DNA from: Oceaniglobus roseus
GTDB lineage: Bacteria; Pseudomonadota; Alphaproteobacteria; Rhodobacterales; Rhodobacteraceae
NCBI RefSeq assembly: GCF_002869745.1
Contig: NZ_PNOS01000026.1
Span: forward strand, 1 to 64,000
Direction of reading: 5' to 3'
DNA: 64,000 bases
The notes under the pieces are model-generated. The model worked only from the letters and a program-made list of their open reading frames with translations, searched no databases and was not told the DNA's origin. Shown here piece after piece: positions 56,936-64,000 of the stretch (positions within the stretch are counted from its first letter, which is position 1; each line of letters begins with the position of its first letter). The translations under genes were made by a program, and so were the position numbers.

Positions 56936-58438
56936 ATGACCCAAGTCCATCGAGCGGCCGGCCTTGCCCTGGCGCTGACCTCCGCCACCGCCGCAGCCGC
57001 CCATGCCGACGTGACACCGGCCGAGGTGTGGGAGAGCTGGCGCGCCGCCTATGCCGCCGCCGGGGTCACCGTGACGCCCGGATCCGAGCAGAGCGCCGAC
57101 GGCACGCTGACCCTGACCGACGTGGCGTTTTCGGCCAGTGCGCCGGACACCGAGCTGAGCGGCAGCATCCCGCGGATCGTGCTGGACGACAACGGCGACG
57201 GCACCGTGACGATCACCATGTCGCCCGACTACAGCCTGCGGGTGCAGACCGCGCCCGCCGAGGGCCCGGCCACCGACATGCATCTCGACGTCGCGACGAC
57301 CGACATGGCGTTGACCGCCTCCGGCACGCCCGACGCGATCACCTATGCCTATGTCATGCCGCGCCTGACCCTCGACATCGCCGACCGGGCCGAGCCGGGG
57401 TCGGGGATGCGGGGGACGCTGACGATCGAGGACGGCAAGGGCACCTCGACCCTCTCCGCCACCGACAGCGGCCACAGCTTCGCCTACGACCTGGCCGCGG
57501 CGCGGCTGCGGACCGACCTGACCGTGACGCCGCCCGACCAGCCGGGGGGCAAGGTCGACATGACGCTGAGCTATGCCGATCTCGCCGCCGCCTCGGAAGG
57601 CGATCTCGGCGCCGGTCTGTCGCTGAACACCGGCACCGCCGCGCTGCCCGAGGGGGCGACGGTCAGCGGGACGGTCCGTCTCGGGGCCGGAGAGCTGCGC
57701 ATGACGGTCGCCGATCCCGAGAACGGCGAGACGCGGCTGACCTCGGCCTCCGAGTCGGGCAGCCTCGACTTTGCCAACGAGGGCGTGATGGTGAACTACC
57801 AGGCCGCGTCCGAGGGCGTGACCTTCGCCCTGTCGGGGGACAGCGTGCCGGTGCCGGAGGTGGGCGGCGCGGCACGGCGCGTCGGCTTCACGCTGCGCGC
57901 GCCCATGGGCGCCACGCCGAACCCGCGGGACCTGGAGCTCGGGGTCGAGCTTGCGGGCCTCACCCTGTCCGACAGCCTCTGGTCCATGGTCGACCCGGAG
58001 TCGAAGCTGTCGCACGAGCCCGCCACCCTGCAGCTCGACCTCTCCGGCAAGGGCCGCCTGCTGCGCGATCCCTCGGCGGCGCCCGAGACGCCCGGCGCGC
58101 CCCCGGCCGAGATCCAGTCGCTGGACCTGAACCGCCTGATGCTGGACCTGCTGGGCGCGCGGCTGGACGGCTCGGGCAGCTTCAGCTTCGACAACAGCGC
58201 GCCGGGCGTCGCGCCGGGGCTTCCGGCGGCGGACGGCAGCCTGGACCTGAAGCTGACGGGCGCCATGGGGCTGCTCGACACGCTGGTGCAGATGGGCTTC
58301 GTCGCCCAGAACCAGGCGGCTGGCGCGCGGCTGATGCTGGGGCTGTTCACCACCCCGGCGGGCGAGGACACCGTCACCTCGAAGATCGAGGTCACACGCG
58401 ACGGCGCCATCTCGGCCAACGGCCAGCGCCTGAAGTAA
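56936..58438 (+). CDS. DUF2125 domain protein, exported
   Basis: 500 residues with a signal peptide (cleavage near AHADVTP). The rest is a long beta-rich chain with repeated short strands and many Thr/Gly/Asp residues, no cysteine, and VDPESKLSHEPATLQLDLSG as a family-like segment. DUF2125 is found in alphaproteobacteria and has no known role. Its repetitive strands suggest a periplasmic or outer-membrane-associated protein. Confidence 0.78.
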   Translation: MTQVHRAAGLALALTSATAAAAHADVTPAEVWESWRAAYAAAGVTVTPGSEQSADGTLTLTDVAFSASAPDTELSGSIPRIVLDDNGDGTVTITMSPDYSLRVQTAPAEGPATDMHLDVATTDMALTASGTPDAITYAYVMPRLTLDIADRAEPGSGMRGTLTIEDGKGTSTLSATDSGHSFAYDLAAARLRTDLTVTPPDQPGGKVDMTLSYADLAAASEGDLGAGLSLNTGTAALPEGATVSGTVRLGAGELRMTVADPENGETRLTSASESGSLDFANEGVMVNYQAASEGVTFALSGDSVPVPEVGGAARRVGFTLRAPMGATPNPRDLELGVELAGLTLSDSLWSMVDPESKLSHEPATLQLDLSGKGRLLRDPSAAPETPGAPPAEIQSLDLNRLMLDLLGARLDGSGSFSFDNSAPGVAPGLPAADGSLDLKLTGAMGLLDTLVQMGFVAQNQAAGARLMLGLFTTPAGEDTVTSKIEVTRDGAISANGQRLK

Positions 58439-58533
58439 CCCCGGCGCGCGGCAAGGTCATTTCGCCGCGCTGCGGAACCGTTGACCGCGCAAGGGGTTCT
58501 CGACGGATGTGGCGCCGAGAAGGACTTCGTTAG

Positions 58534-59505
58534 ATGAACACCCATGCAGAGCCCGGCAGCGCGTCGGACCCGCACAGCGAGAATTCGCGCGACGACGAGA
58601 AGCGCGACGAGACCCGCGACGCGCAGCACGACGACGACAAGCGCACCGAGGCGAAGGTGCGCGAGCGCGAATCGCGGGAGAAGACGCCGACCCGCACCGA
58701 ACGGTCCCTGACCCAGGAAGAGCGCGAGTCGGTGCTGGAACACGGCCGCCTCTCGGCCCTCGCCGTCTATTCCATCATCCTGCGCGAGGGCGAGGAGGAA
58801 CTGCGCCGCCCCAAGACCTCGCTCTGGTGGTCGGGCGTGGCGGCGGGCATCGGCATCTCGACCTCGGTCCTCGTGGAAGGCATCCTGCGTGCCAAGCTCG
58901 GCGCCGATCATGCCTATCTCTCGATCCTCGAAAGCATCGGCTACACCTTCGGCTTCGTGCTGGTGATCCTGTCGCGCCTGCAGCTGTTCACCGAGAACAC
59001 GATCACCGTCGTCCTGCCGATCCTGGCCGAACCGACGCGCGACCGCTTCTACTGCTCCGCCCGGCTCTGGGGGATCGTGTTCGTCGCCAACATGGTGGGC
59101 ACCTTCGTCACCGCGGCCATTGCGGTCCACGGCGGCGTGATGCCCGAGGAGGTGCTGGGCGCGATCCTCGACATCTCCCGCCACCTGGCCGAGTTCACGC
59201 CGTTCGAGGCGATGCTGCGCGGCATCCCTTCCGGCTTCTTCATCGCGGCGCTGGTCTGGATGCTGCCCTCGGCCAAGGGGTCCGAGCTGCTGCTGATCAT
59301 GCTGTTCACCTGGCTGATCGCCGCGGGCGACTTCACCCACGTCGTGGCCGGATCGAACGAGATCTTCAGCCTGGTGCTGGCCGGCGAGATGTCGTTCTTC
59401 ACCGCCTTCACCCATTCGATCTTCCCGGTCCTCATCGGCAACATCATCGGCGGCACGGGCCTGTTCGCGATGCTCGCCTACGGCCAGATCCACGAGGAGA
59501 TGTAG
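58534..59505 (+). CDS. formate/nitrite transporter (FNT) family protein
   Basis: 323 residues. The first 65 residues are extremely charged (Asp/Glu/Lys/Arg repeats), followed by six membrane helices with the FNT signatures LFTENTITVVLP and a conserved HVVAGSNEIF. Such YfdC-like members conduct small anions; the substrate is unknown. The charged cytoplasmic arm is longer than in FocA. Confidence 0.85.
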   Translation: MNTHAEPGSASDPHSENSRDDEKRDETRDAQHDDDKRTEAKVRERESREKTPTRTERSLTQEERESVLEHGRLSALAVYSIILREGEEELRRPKTSLWWSGVAAGIGISTSVLVEGILRAKLGADHAYLSILESIGYTFGFVLVILSRLQLFTENTITVVLPILAEPTRDRFYCSARLWGIVFVANMVGTFVTAAIAVHGGVMPEEVLGAILDISRHLAEFTPFEAMLRGIPSGFFIAALVWMLPSAKGSELLLIMLFTWLIAAGDFTHVVAGSNEIFSLVLAGEMSFFTAFTHSIFPVLIGNIIGGTGLFAMLAYGQIHEEM

Positions 59506-59627
59506 CGCGCGGTCGGCGGCGCCCGGGTTTCCGGCGCTGCCGCTGTCCTGCCGCCCCGGGAACCCCGCGCCCTTGCAAGGCGCCCCCTGCCGGCTTAGGT
59601 CACGGCGCATCCAGACAGGAGCGCCCG

Positions 59628-60974
59628 ATGTCCGACCGCCTGACCTCCCTCACCGCCGATCTGCTTGCCGCCGCCGCGAAGGCCGGGGCCGACAGCGCCG
59701 ACGCCCTGGCGGTCGACGGCACCTCGGTCTCGATCGACGTGCTGAACGGCAGGCTGGAACAGGCCGAGCGGTCCGAGGGCATCGACATCGGCCTCCGCGT
59801 GCTGATCGGCCGGCGCCAGGCCTGCGTCTCGGCCTCGGACATCAAGCCCGAGACGATCCGCGCCATGGCCGAGCGTGCCGTCGCCATGGCCCGCGAGGCG
59901 CCCGAGGATCCCTACATCGGCCTCGCCGACCCCGCCGAGCTGGCCCGCGGCTGGGATCTCGCCGCGCTCGACCTGGTGGATCCCTCCGAGGAACCCGCGC
60001 CCGCGACGCTGGAGGAGGACGCCCGCCGGGCCGAGGCCGCGGCCCTCGCCGTCGACGGCATCTCGCAGGTCCAGAGCGCCAGCGCCGCCTATGGCCGCCG
60101 CGCCATCCACCTTGCCACCTCCAACGGGTTTTCCGGCGGGTACGGACGGACCGACCGCGCCATCTCCTGTGTCGCCATCACCGGCGAGGGCACGAAGATG
60201 GAGCGGGACTATTACGGCGACATGCGCATCCACGGCGCCGACCTCGACAGCCCCGAAACCATCGGCCGCATCGCCGCCGAGCGCACGCTGGCCCGCGCCG
60301 GGGCGCGCCAGCCGAAGACCGGCGCCTTTCCGGTGATCTTCGACGAACGGGTCGCCGGCTCGCTCGTCGGCCACCTCGTCATGGCGATCAACGGCAGCGC
60401 CATCGCCCGCGGCTCGTCCTGGCTGCGCGACGCCTTGGGCGCGCAGGTGCTGCCGAAGGGCATGTCGCTGATCGAGGATCCCCACCGCCCCCGCACCGCC
60501 GGCTCGCGCCCCTTCGACGGCGAGGGCCTGCCGACCCGCCGCCGCGCGGTGGTCGAGGACGGGGTGCTGACCGGCTGGACGCTGGACCTCGCCAGCGCCC
60601 GCCAGCTCGGGATGCAGAGCACCGCCAGCGCCTCCCGCAGCACCGACGGACCGCCGCGACCCAGCACGGGCAACCTGGAGCTGACCCAGGGGGCGCAGAG
60701 CCGGGAGCAGCTGATGGCCGAGATGGGCACCGGCCTGCTCGTCACCTCGATGATCGGCAGCTCGATCAACCCGAACACCGGCGACTATTCCCGTGGCGCC
60801 TCGGGCCTCTGGATCGAGAACGGCGAACCCGTCTACGCGGTCAACGAATGCACACTCGCGGGCAACCTGCGCGACATGCTGCTGACCCTCACCGCGGCGA
60901 ACGACGCGCGCCCCCACCTGTCCCGCGCCATCCCCTCGCTCCGGGTCGAAGGGCTGACGCTTGCCGGAAACTGA
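59628..60974 (+). CDS. TldD/PmbA family protein (PmbA-like)
   Basis: 448 residues. VDVLNGRLEQAERSEG-type N-terminus, RVLIGRRQACVSASD, then GSAIARGSSWLRDALG and a C-terminal TGLLVTSMIGSSINPNTGDY, GLWIENGEP, LAGNLRDML. PmbA pairs with the TldD metalloprotease to process modified peptides, such as microcin B17 leader and CcdA. TldD itself is not in this window. ATG at 59628 behind AGGAG. Confidence 0.88.
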   Translation: MSDRLTSLTADLLAAAAKAGADSADALAVDGTSVSIDVLNGRLEQAERSEGIDIGLRVLIGRRQACVSASDIKPETIRAMAERAVAMAREAPEDPYIGLADPAELARGWDLAALDLVDPSEEPAPATLEEDARRAEAAALAVDGISQVQSASAAYGRRAIHLATSNGFSGGYGRTDRAISCVAITGEGTKMERDYYGDMRIHGADLDSPETIGRIAAERTLARAGARQPKTGAFPVIFDERVAGSLVGHLVMAINGSAIARGSSWLRDALGAQVLPKGMSLIEDPHRPRTAGSRPFDGEGLPTRRRAVVEDGVLTGWTLDLASARQLGMQSTASASRSTDGPPRPSTGNLELTQGAQSREQLMAEMGTGLLVTSMIGSSINPNTGDYSRGASGLWIENGEPVYAVNECTLAGNLRDMLLTLTAANDARPHLSRAIPSLRVEGLTLAGN

Positions 60975-61734
60975 CCTCGAGCTCCTGGTCCGCGCGGCCC
61001 GTGAAGCGGGCGGGATCGCGCGCCCCCACTGGCGCAGCGATCCCCGGACCTGGGACAAGGGCGACGGCGCGGGGCCGGTGACCGAGGCCGACCTCGCGGT
61101 GAACGCCCACCTCCACGCGCTGCTCGGCGCCGCGCGGCCCGGGTATGGCTGGCTCTCCGAGGAGTCCGAGGACGATCCCGCCCGCCTCTCGGCCGAGCGG
61201 GTGTTCATCGTCGACCCGATCGACGGCACCCGCGCCTTCATCGCGGGCGAAACCGCCTGGTCCCATTCCCTTGCCGTGGCCGAGAACGGCCGGATCACCA
61301 CCGCCGCCGTCTATCTTCCCGTGGCCGACAAGCTCTATGCCGCGGCGGCAGGGCAGGGGGCGACGCTGAACGGCGCGCCGATCAGGACCTCCGCCGCCAC
61401 CGATCCCGAAACCGCGACCCTCCTCGCCTCCCGCCCGGTGGTCCACCCCGACCGCTGGCGCGCGCCGATGCCCACCTTCGCCCGCCACTTCCGCCCCTCG
61501 CTCGCATACCGCCTCTGCCTCGTGGCGGAGGGCCGGTTCGACGCCATGCTGGCCCTGCGCCCGACCTGGGAATGGGACGTCGCCGCGGGCACGCTGATCG
61601 TGACCGAGGCCGGGGGCACCGCCACCTCGCGCACCGGCGCACCGCTGACCTTCAACGCCCGCCATCCGCAGATCGACGGCACCCTCGCCGCCGCCCCGGC
61701 GCTGCACGCGCCGCTCCTGTCCCGCCTCGCCTGA
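60961..61734 (+). CDS. inositol-phosphatase-fold protein, CysQ-like
   Basis: 257 residues. Metal motifs of the IMPase/FBPase fold are visible: LSEESEDDP, VDPIDGTRAF and WEWDVAAGTLIVTEAGG. It most resembles 3'(2'),5'-bisphosphate nucleotidase CysQ, which removes PAP from sulfate assimilation; an inositol phosphatase cannot be excluded. The start is a TTG at 60961 overlapping PmbA by 14 nt. Confidence 0.84.
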   Translation: MPETDLELLVRAAREAGGIARPHWRSDPRTWDKGDGAGPVTEADLAVNAHLHALLGAARPGYGWLSEESEDDPARLSAERVFIVDPIDGTRAFIAGETAWSHSLAVAENGRITTAAVYLPVADKLYAAAAGQGATLNGAPIRTSAATDPETATLLASRPVVHPDRWRAPMPTFARHFRPSLAYRLCLVAEGRFDAMLALRPTWEWDVAAGTLIVTEAGGTATSRTGAPLTFNARHPQIDGTLAAAPALHAPLLSRLA

Positions 61735-61751
61735 CCGGGCAGGAGGGGGGT

Positions 61752-61775
61752 AGGATGGGTGATATCACCCATCCT
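61752..61775. repeat. GATATC-centred palindrome family, copy 3
   Basis: 24-bp perfect palindrome (half AGGATGGGTGAT). It lies 17 nt after the CysQ-like stop and 79 bp centre-to-centre from copy 4. Confidence 0.82.
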
Positions 61776-61831
61776 GCGAGATATCCGCGCCTCCGAACCC
61801 GACATCTGCCCCCCCTGGGGCGCCGCGCGCG

Positions 61832-61853
61832 GGATGGGTGAGATCACCCATCC
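61832..61853. repeat. GATATC-centred palindrome family, copy 4
   Basis: 22 bp, GGATGGGTGAG followed by ATCACCCATCC; only the central pair is mismatched. It ends 95 nt before the mntH ATG. Confidence 0.78.
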
Positions 61854-61948
61854 TGACGCCGGAAAGGTCCGTACCGCGCGACGAACCCGTTTGACATTTC
61901 CGCCGCGCGCCCCACTCCTTCCTGCGAGCCGTTCGCAAGAAGGATCCC

Positions 61949-63250
61949 ATGGCCGACGTCGCCCATTCCCTGACCGACCGCACCTCCGCCCGGATGGAGC
62001 AGGTGCTGGCGGGCAGCCGCACCGGCCCCCGGGCGGTCCTGCTCTTCGCCGGTCCCGCCGTCATCGCCTCCATCGCCTACATGGACCCCGGCAACTACGC
62101 GACGAACATCCAGGCGGGGGCGGGATACGGCTATGCGCTGCTCTGGGTCGTGGTGCTGGCCAACCTCACGGCGATGCTCTTCCAGGGCCTCTCCGCCCGG
62201 CTTGGCATCGTCACCGGCAAGAACCTGGCCGAGCACTGCCGCGACGGCTTCTCGCGGCCCACGGTGCTCGTCATGTGGTTCGTGTCGGAGATCGCCGCCA
62301 TGGCCACCGACCTGGCCGAGTTCCTGGGCGGCGCCATCGGCCTCTCCCTGCTCTTCGACATGCCGCTGATGGCGGGCATGGGGGTGACGGCCGTCGTCAC
62401 CTATGCCCTGCTTCTGGTCGAGGGGCGCGGCTTCCGTCCCATGGAGCTCATCGTCGGCGTCCTCGTCGGGGTCATCGGCCTCTGCTACCTGGTCGAGCTG
62501 TTCATCGCCCCCATCGCCTGGGGCGAGGCGGCGTACCACATGGTCCTGCCGACCGTGCCCGACGGCGCCGCGCTGACCATCGCGGTCGGCATCATCGGCG
62601 CCACGGTGATGCCCCATGCGATCTACCTTCATTCCGGCCTGACCCAGGCCCGGGTCAAGGTCCGGAACGACACCGAGCGCGCGCGCCTCCTGCGCTTCTC
62701 CAACATCGAGGTCGTCGTCGCCCTCGCCATCGCCGGGATGATCAACATCGCCATGGTGATGATGGCCGCCTCGGCCTTCCACAGCGGCAACCCCGAGGTG
62801 GCCGAGATCGAGACCGCCTACCACACCCTGACGCCGCTTCTCGGCGGCGCGGCGGCGGCGGCCTTCCTGATCTCGCTGATCGCCTCGGGCGTCTCCAGCT
62901 CGGTCGTCGGCACCATGGCCGGGCAGATGATCATGCAGGGCTTCCTGCGGCTCAGGATCCCGCTCCTCGTCCGCCGCCTCGTCACCATGGCTCCGGCGTT
63001 CCTCGTCGTCGCGCTCGGCGTCAACCCGACGCAGGCGCTGGTCTGGTCGCAGGTGGTGCTATCCATCGCCCTGCCGATCCCGATGATCGCGCTGATCGTC
63101 TTCACCTCGCGCCGTGCCACCATGGGCGCCTTCGTCCCCTCCCTGGCGCTGCGCAGCCTGGCGGTGATCGGCGCCGCGGTGGTCCTCACGTTGAACTTCG
63201 TGCTCCTCGCGCAGGTCTTCGGCGTCCCGATCCCCTTCCTCGCCGACTGA
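61949..63250 (+). CDS. mntH: Nramp-family Mn2+/divalent metal transporter
   Basis: 433 residues with eleven hydrophobic segments. The metal site motifs are seen: DPGN in YMDPGNYATNIQAG (helix 1) and MPHAIYLHSGL (helix 6). Proton-coupled uptake of Mn2+ (and Fe2+) is expected. Two palindrome copies lie in its upstream gap (61752-61853), and a 3'-end element follows its stop. Confidence 0.92.
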   Translation: MADVAHSLTDRTSARMEQVLAGSRTGPRAVLLFAGPAVIASIAYMDPGNYATNIQAGAGYGYALLWVVVLANLTAMLFQGLSARLGIVTGKNLAEHCRDGFSRPTVLVMWFVSEIAAMATDLAEFLGGAIGLSLLFDMPLMAGMGVTAVVTYALLLVEGRGFRPMELIVGVLVGVIGLCYLVELFIAPIAWGEAAYHMVLPTVPDGAALTIAVGIIGATVMPHAIYLHSGLTQARVKVRNDTERARLLRFSNIEVVVALAIAGMINIAMVMMAASAFHSGNPEVAEIETAYHTLTPLLGGAAAAAFLISLIASGVSSSVVGTMAGQMIMQGFLRLRIPLLVRRLVTMAPAFLVVALGVNPTQALVWSQVVLSIALPIPMIALIVFTSRRATMGAFVPSLALRSLAVIGAAVVLTLNFVLLAQVFGVPIPFLAD

Positions 63251-63279
63251 ACACCAAGAACACGTAACCCAGTCCGCAA

Positions 63280-63354
63280 CCCCCCACATCTTTGCTTATC
63301 AAATATCCTCGGGGGGTCGCCATTGAGCGCCATTTGCGCAAGCGCAATGGCGAC
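63280..63354 (+). repeat. 3'-end element family, copy C
   Basis: 29 nt after the mntH stop: C-tract, ATCTTTG, loop CTTAT, CAAATATCC, six G, then a 9-bp hairpin (GTCGCCATT/AATGGCGAC). A second arm CGCCATT lies inside the loop and could pair in its place. Confidence 0.7.
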
Positions 63355-63457
63355 GGGCAGACAGCCCCCGGTCCTGCCCTCTTAACCCGAACCAAGCGCC
63401 AGCCCCCGGCCCGTAGGCCGGGCTTCAGCCCGGCACGCCCCCATGGAACGCGAAACC

Positions 63458-64000
63458 CTACTCCGCCGGCCGCGCCAGCAGGCTCTCCCCCGACCGCCCC
63501 GTCAGCCGCGCCAGCCACAGCACCGAGCTGAGCGACACCAGCCCCACCAGCACGAAGACCGGGGGAAACGCCGCCGCCACGATCGCGCTCCGCCCTGTCA
63601 GCGCCAGCACCGCCTCCAGCCCGAAGGCCGCCACGGTGATCCCCAAGGTCTGCGAGAGCTGCTGCAGCACCGCGCTGAAGCTCGTGGCGCTGCCCAGGCG
63701 CTCGGACGGCACCTCGGCATAGGCGAGCGCGTTCAAAGCGGTGAACTGGAGCGAGCGGCACACGCCGCCGAGGAACAGAACGAGGACCATCGCCAGCGCG
63801 GGCGTCTGCGGCGTGAACAGCGCGGGCACCGCCAGGAAACCGGCCGCCACGAAGGCGTTGACCAGCAGCACGCGCCGGAAGCCGAAGCGCTGCAGCACCG
63901 GCTGGGCGATGAACTTCATCAGGATCGCCCCGATCCCCGTGGCGAAGGTCAGCGACCCGGACTGGAACGCCGACAGCCCGAAGCCCAGCTGCAGCAGCAG
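63458..64000 (-). CDS. MFS drug-efflux transporter, C-terminal part (partial)
   Basis: The frame runs off the right edge, so the N-terminus is missing. About 180 residues hold five or more hydrophobic helices. The motif near QPVLQRFGFRRVLL and FTALNALAYAEVPSERLGSA fit DHA2-type 14-helix multidrug exporters of the EmrB group. An ATG at 63919 is internal. The substrate is unknown. Confidence 0.75.
   Translation of the reverse strand: MLLQLGFGLSAFQSGSLTFATGIGAILMKFIAQPVLQRFGFRRVLLVNAFVAAGFLAVPALFTPQTPALAMVLVLFLGGVCRSLQFTALNALAYAEVPSERLGSATSFSAVLQQLSQTLGITVAAFGLEAVLALTGRSAIVAAAFPPVFVLVGLVSLSSVLWLARLTGRSGESLLARPAE

Overview
This window is a GC-rich chromosome segment from an alphaproteobacterium, most likely of the order Rhodobacterales (Rhodobacteraceae/Paracoccaceae). 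The indicators are a petABC cytochrome bc1 operon, a PetR/CenR-like response regulator, a Rhodobacter-type 16-strand porin, the CcrM-type methyltransferase, an RpoH-type promoter, and several families typical of the order (IalB, DUF2125, DUF3576, DUF4396, DUF721, small conserved hypotheticals). It looks like core chromosome. I see no phage, transposase, CRISPR array, rRNA or tRNA. Most ORFs are short-spaced or overlap by 1-14 nt, and many junctions are ATGA/GTGA/TGATG couplings.

Layout. 1-1.3 kb: end of a thiamine ABC transporter (thiP, thiQ). 1.3-4.1 kb: petABC on the minus strand. 4.3-10.6 kb (minus): lytic transglycosylase, RNase R, DUF2064 protein, GNAT acetyltransferase, dapE, a small hypothetical. 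10.7-15.1 kb: GlsB-like membrane protein, an atypical cation exchanger, a short conserved protein, dapD, a LOG-family protein, DUF4396. 15.2-19.4 kb (minus): HVA1 protein, class I amidotransferase-like peptidase and amidoligase as a coupled trio, then rlmN, a small membrane protein, IalB. 19.5-25.3 kb: asparaginase, then the serine pathway (serB, serC, serA) and a phosphoesterase. 25.4-31.2 kb: trhO, a rhodanese, pncA, a trypsin-like protease, Hsp20 with heat-shock control signals, an AEC transporter, fghA. 31.3-35.0 kb: a tightly overlapped five-gene operon (DUF188, HAD, ornithine cyclodeaminase-like, PhyH dioxygenase, alpha/beta hydrolase). 35.2-39.9 kb (minus): GST, holA, lptE, leuS. 40-43.8 kb: glycosyltransferase, DUF3576 lipoprotein, porin, YggS. 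43.9-49.1 kb: L,D-transpeptidase, ribA, response regulator, a ribosome-inactivating-protein homologue, rnhB, ccrM. 49.3-56.8 kb: oxidoreductase, DUF2270, AlkB-like hydroxylase, mutY, DciA-like protein, DsbA, P1 peptidase, SDR. 56.9-64 kb: DUF2125, FNT channel, PmbA, CysQ-like phosphatase, MntH, and the end of an MFS transporter.

Most striking items. (1) A 186-residue protein at 46695-47255 carries the complete Shiga/ricin active-site signature and reads as a compact cytoplasmic ribosome-inactivating protein, between a response regulator and rnhB-ccrM. (2) Three families of dispersed non-coding palindromes recur: a GGGTGATATCACCC palindrome (four copies), a 3'-end element with TTTG-N5-CAAATATCC followed by a G-tract and hairpin (three copies just after stop codons, plus one related giant hairpin), and a duplicated double hairpin with a compensatory base change. 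(3) A coupled amidoligase/glutaminase-like/HVA1 cluster. (4) Three GANTC sites clustered in front of ccrM. All function calls rest on reading motifs by eye; no database search was run.
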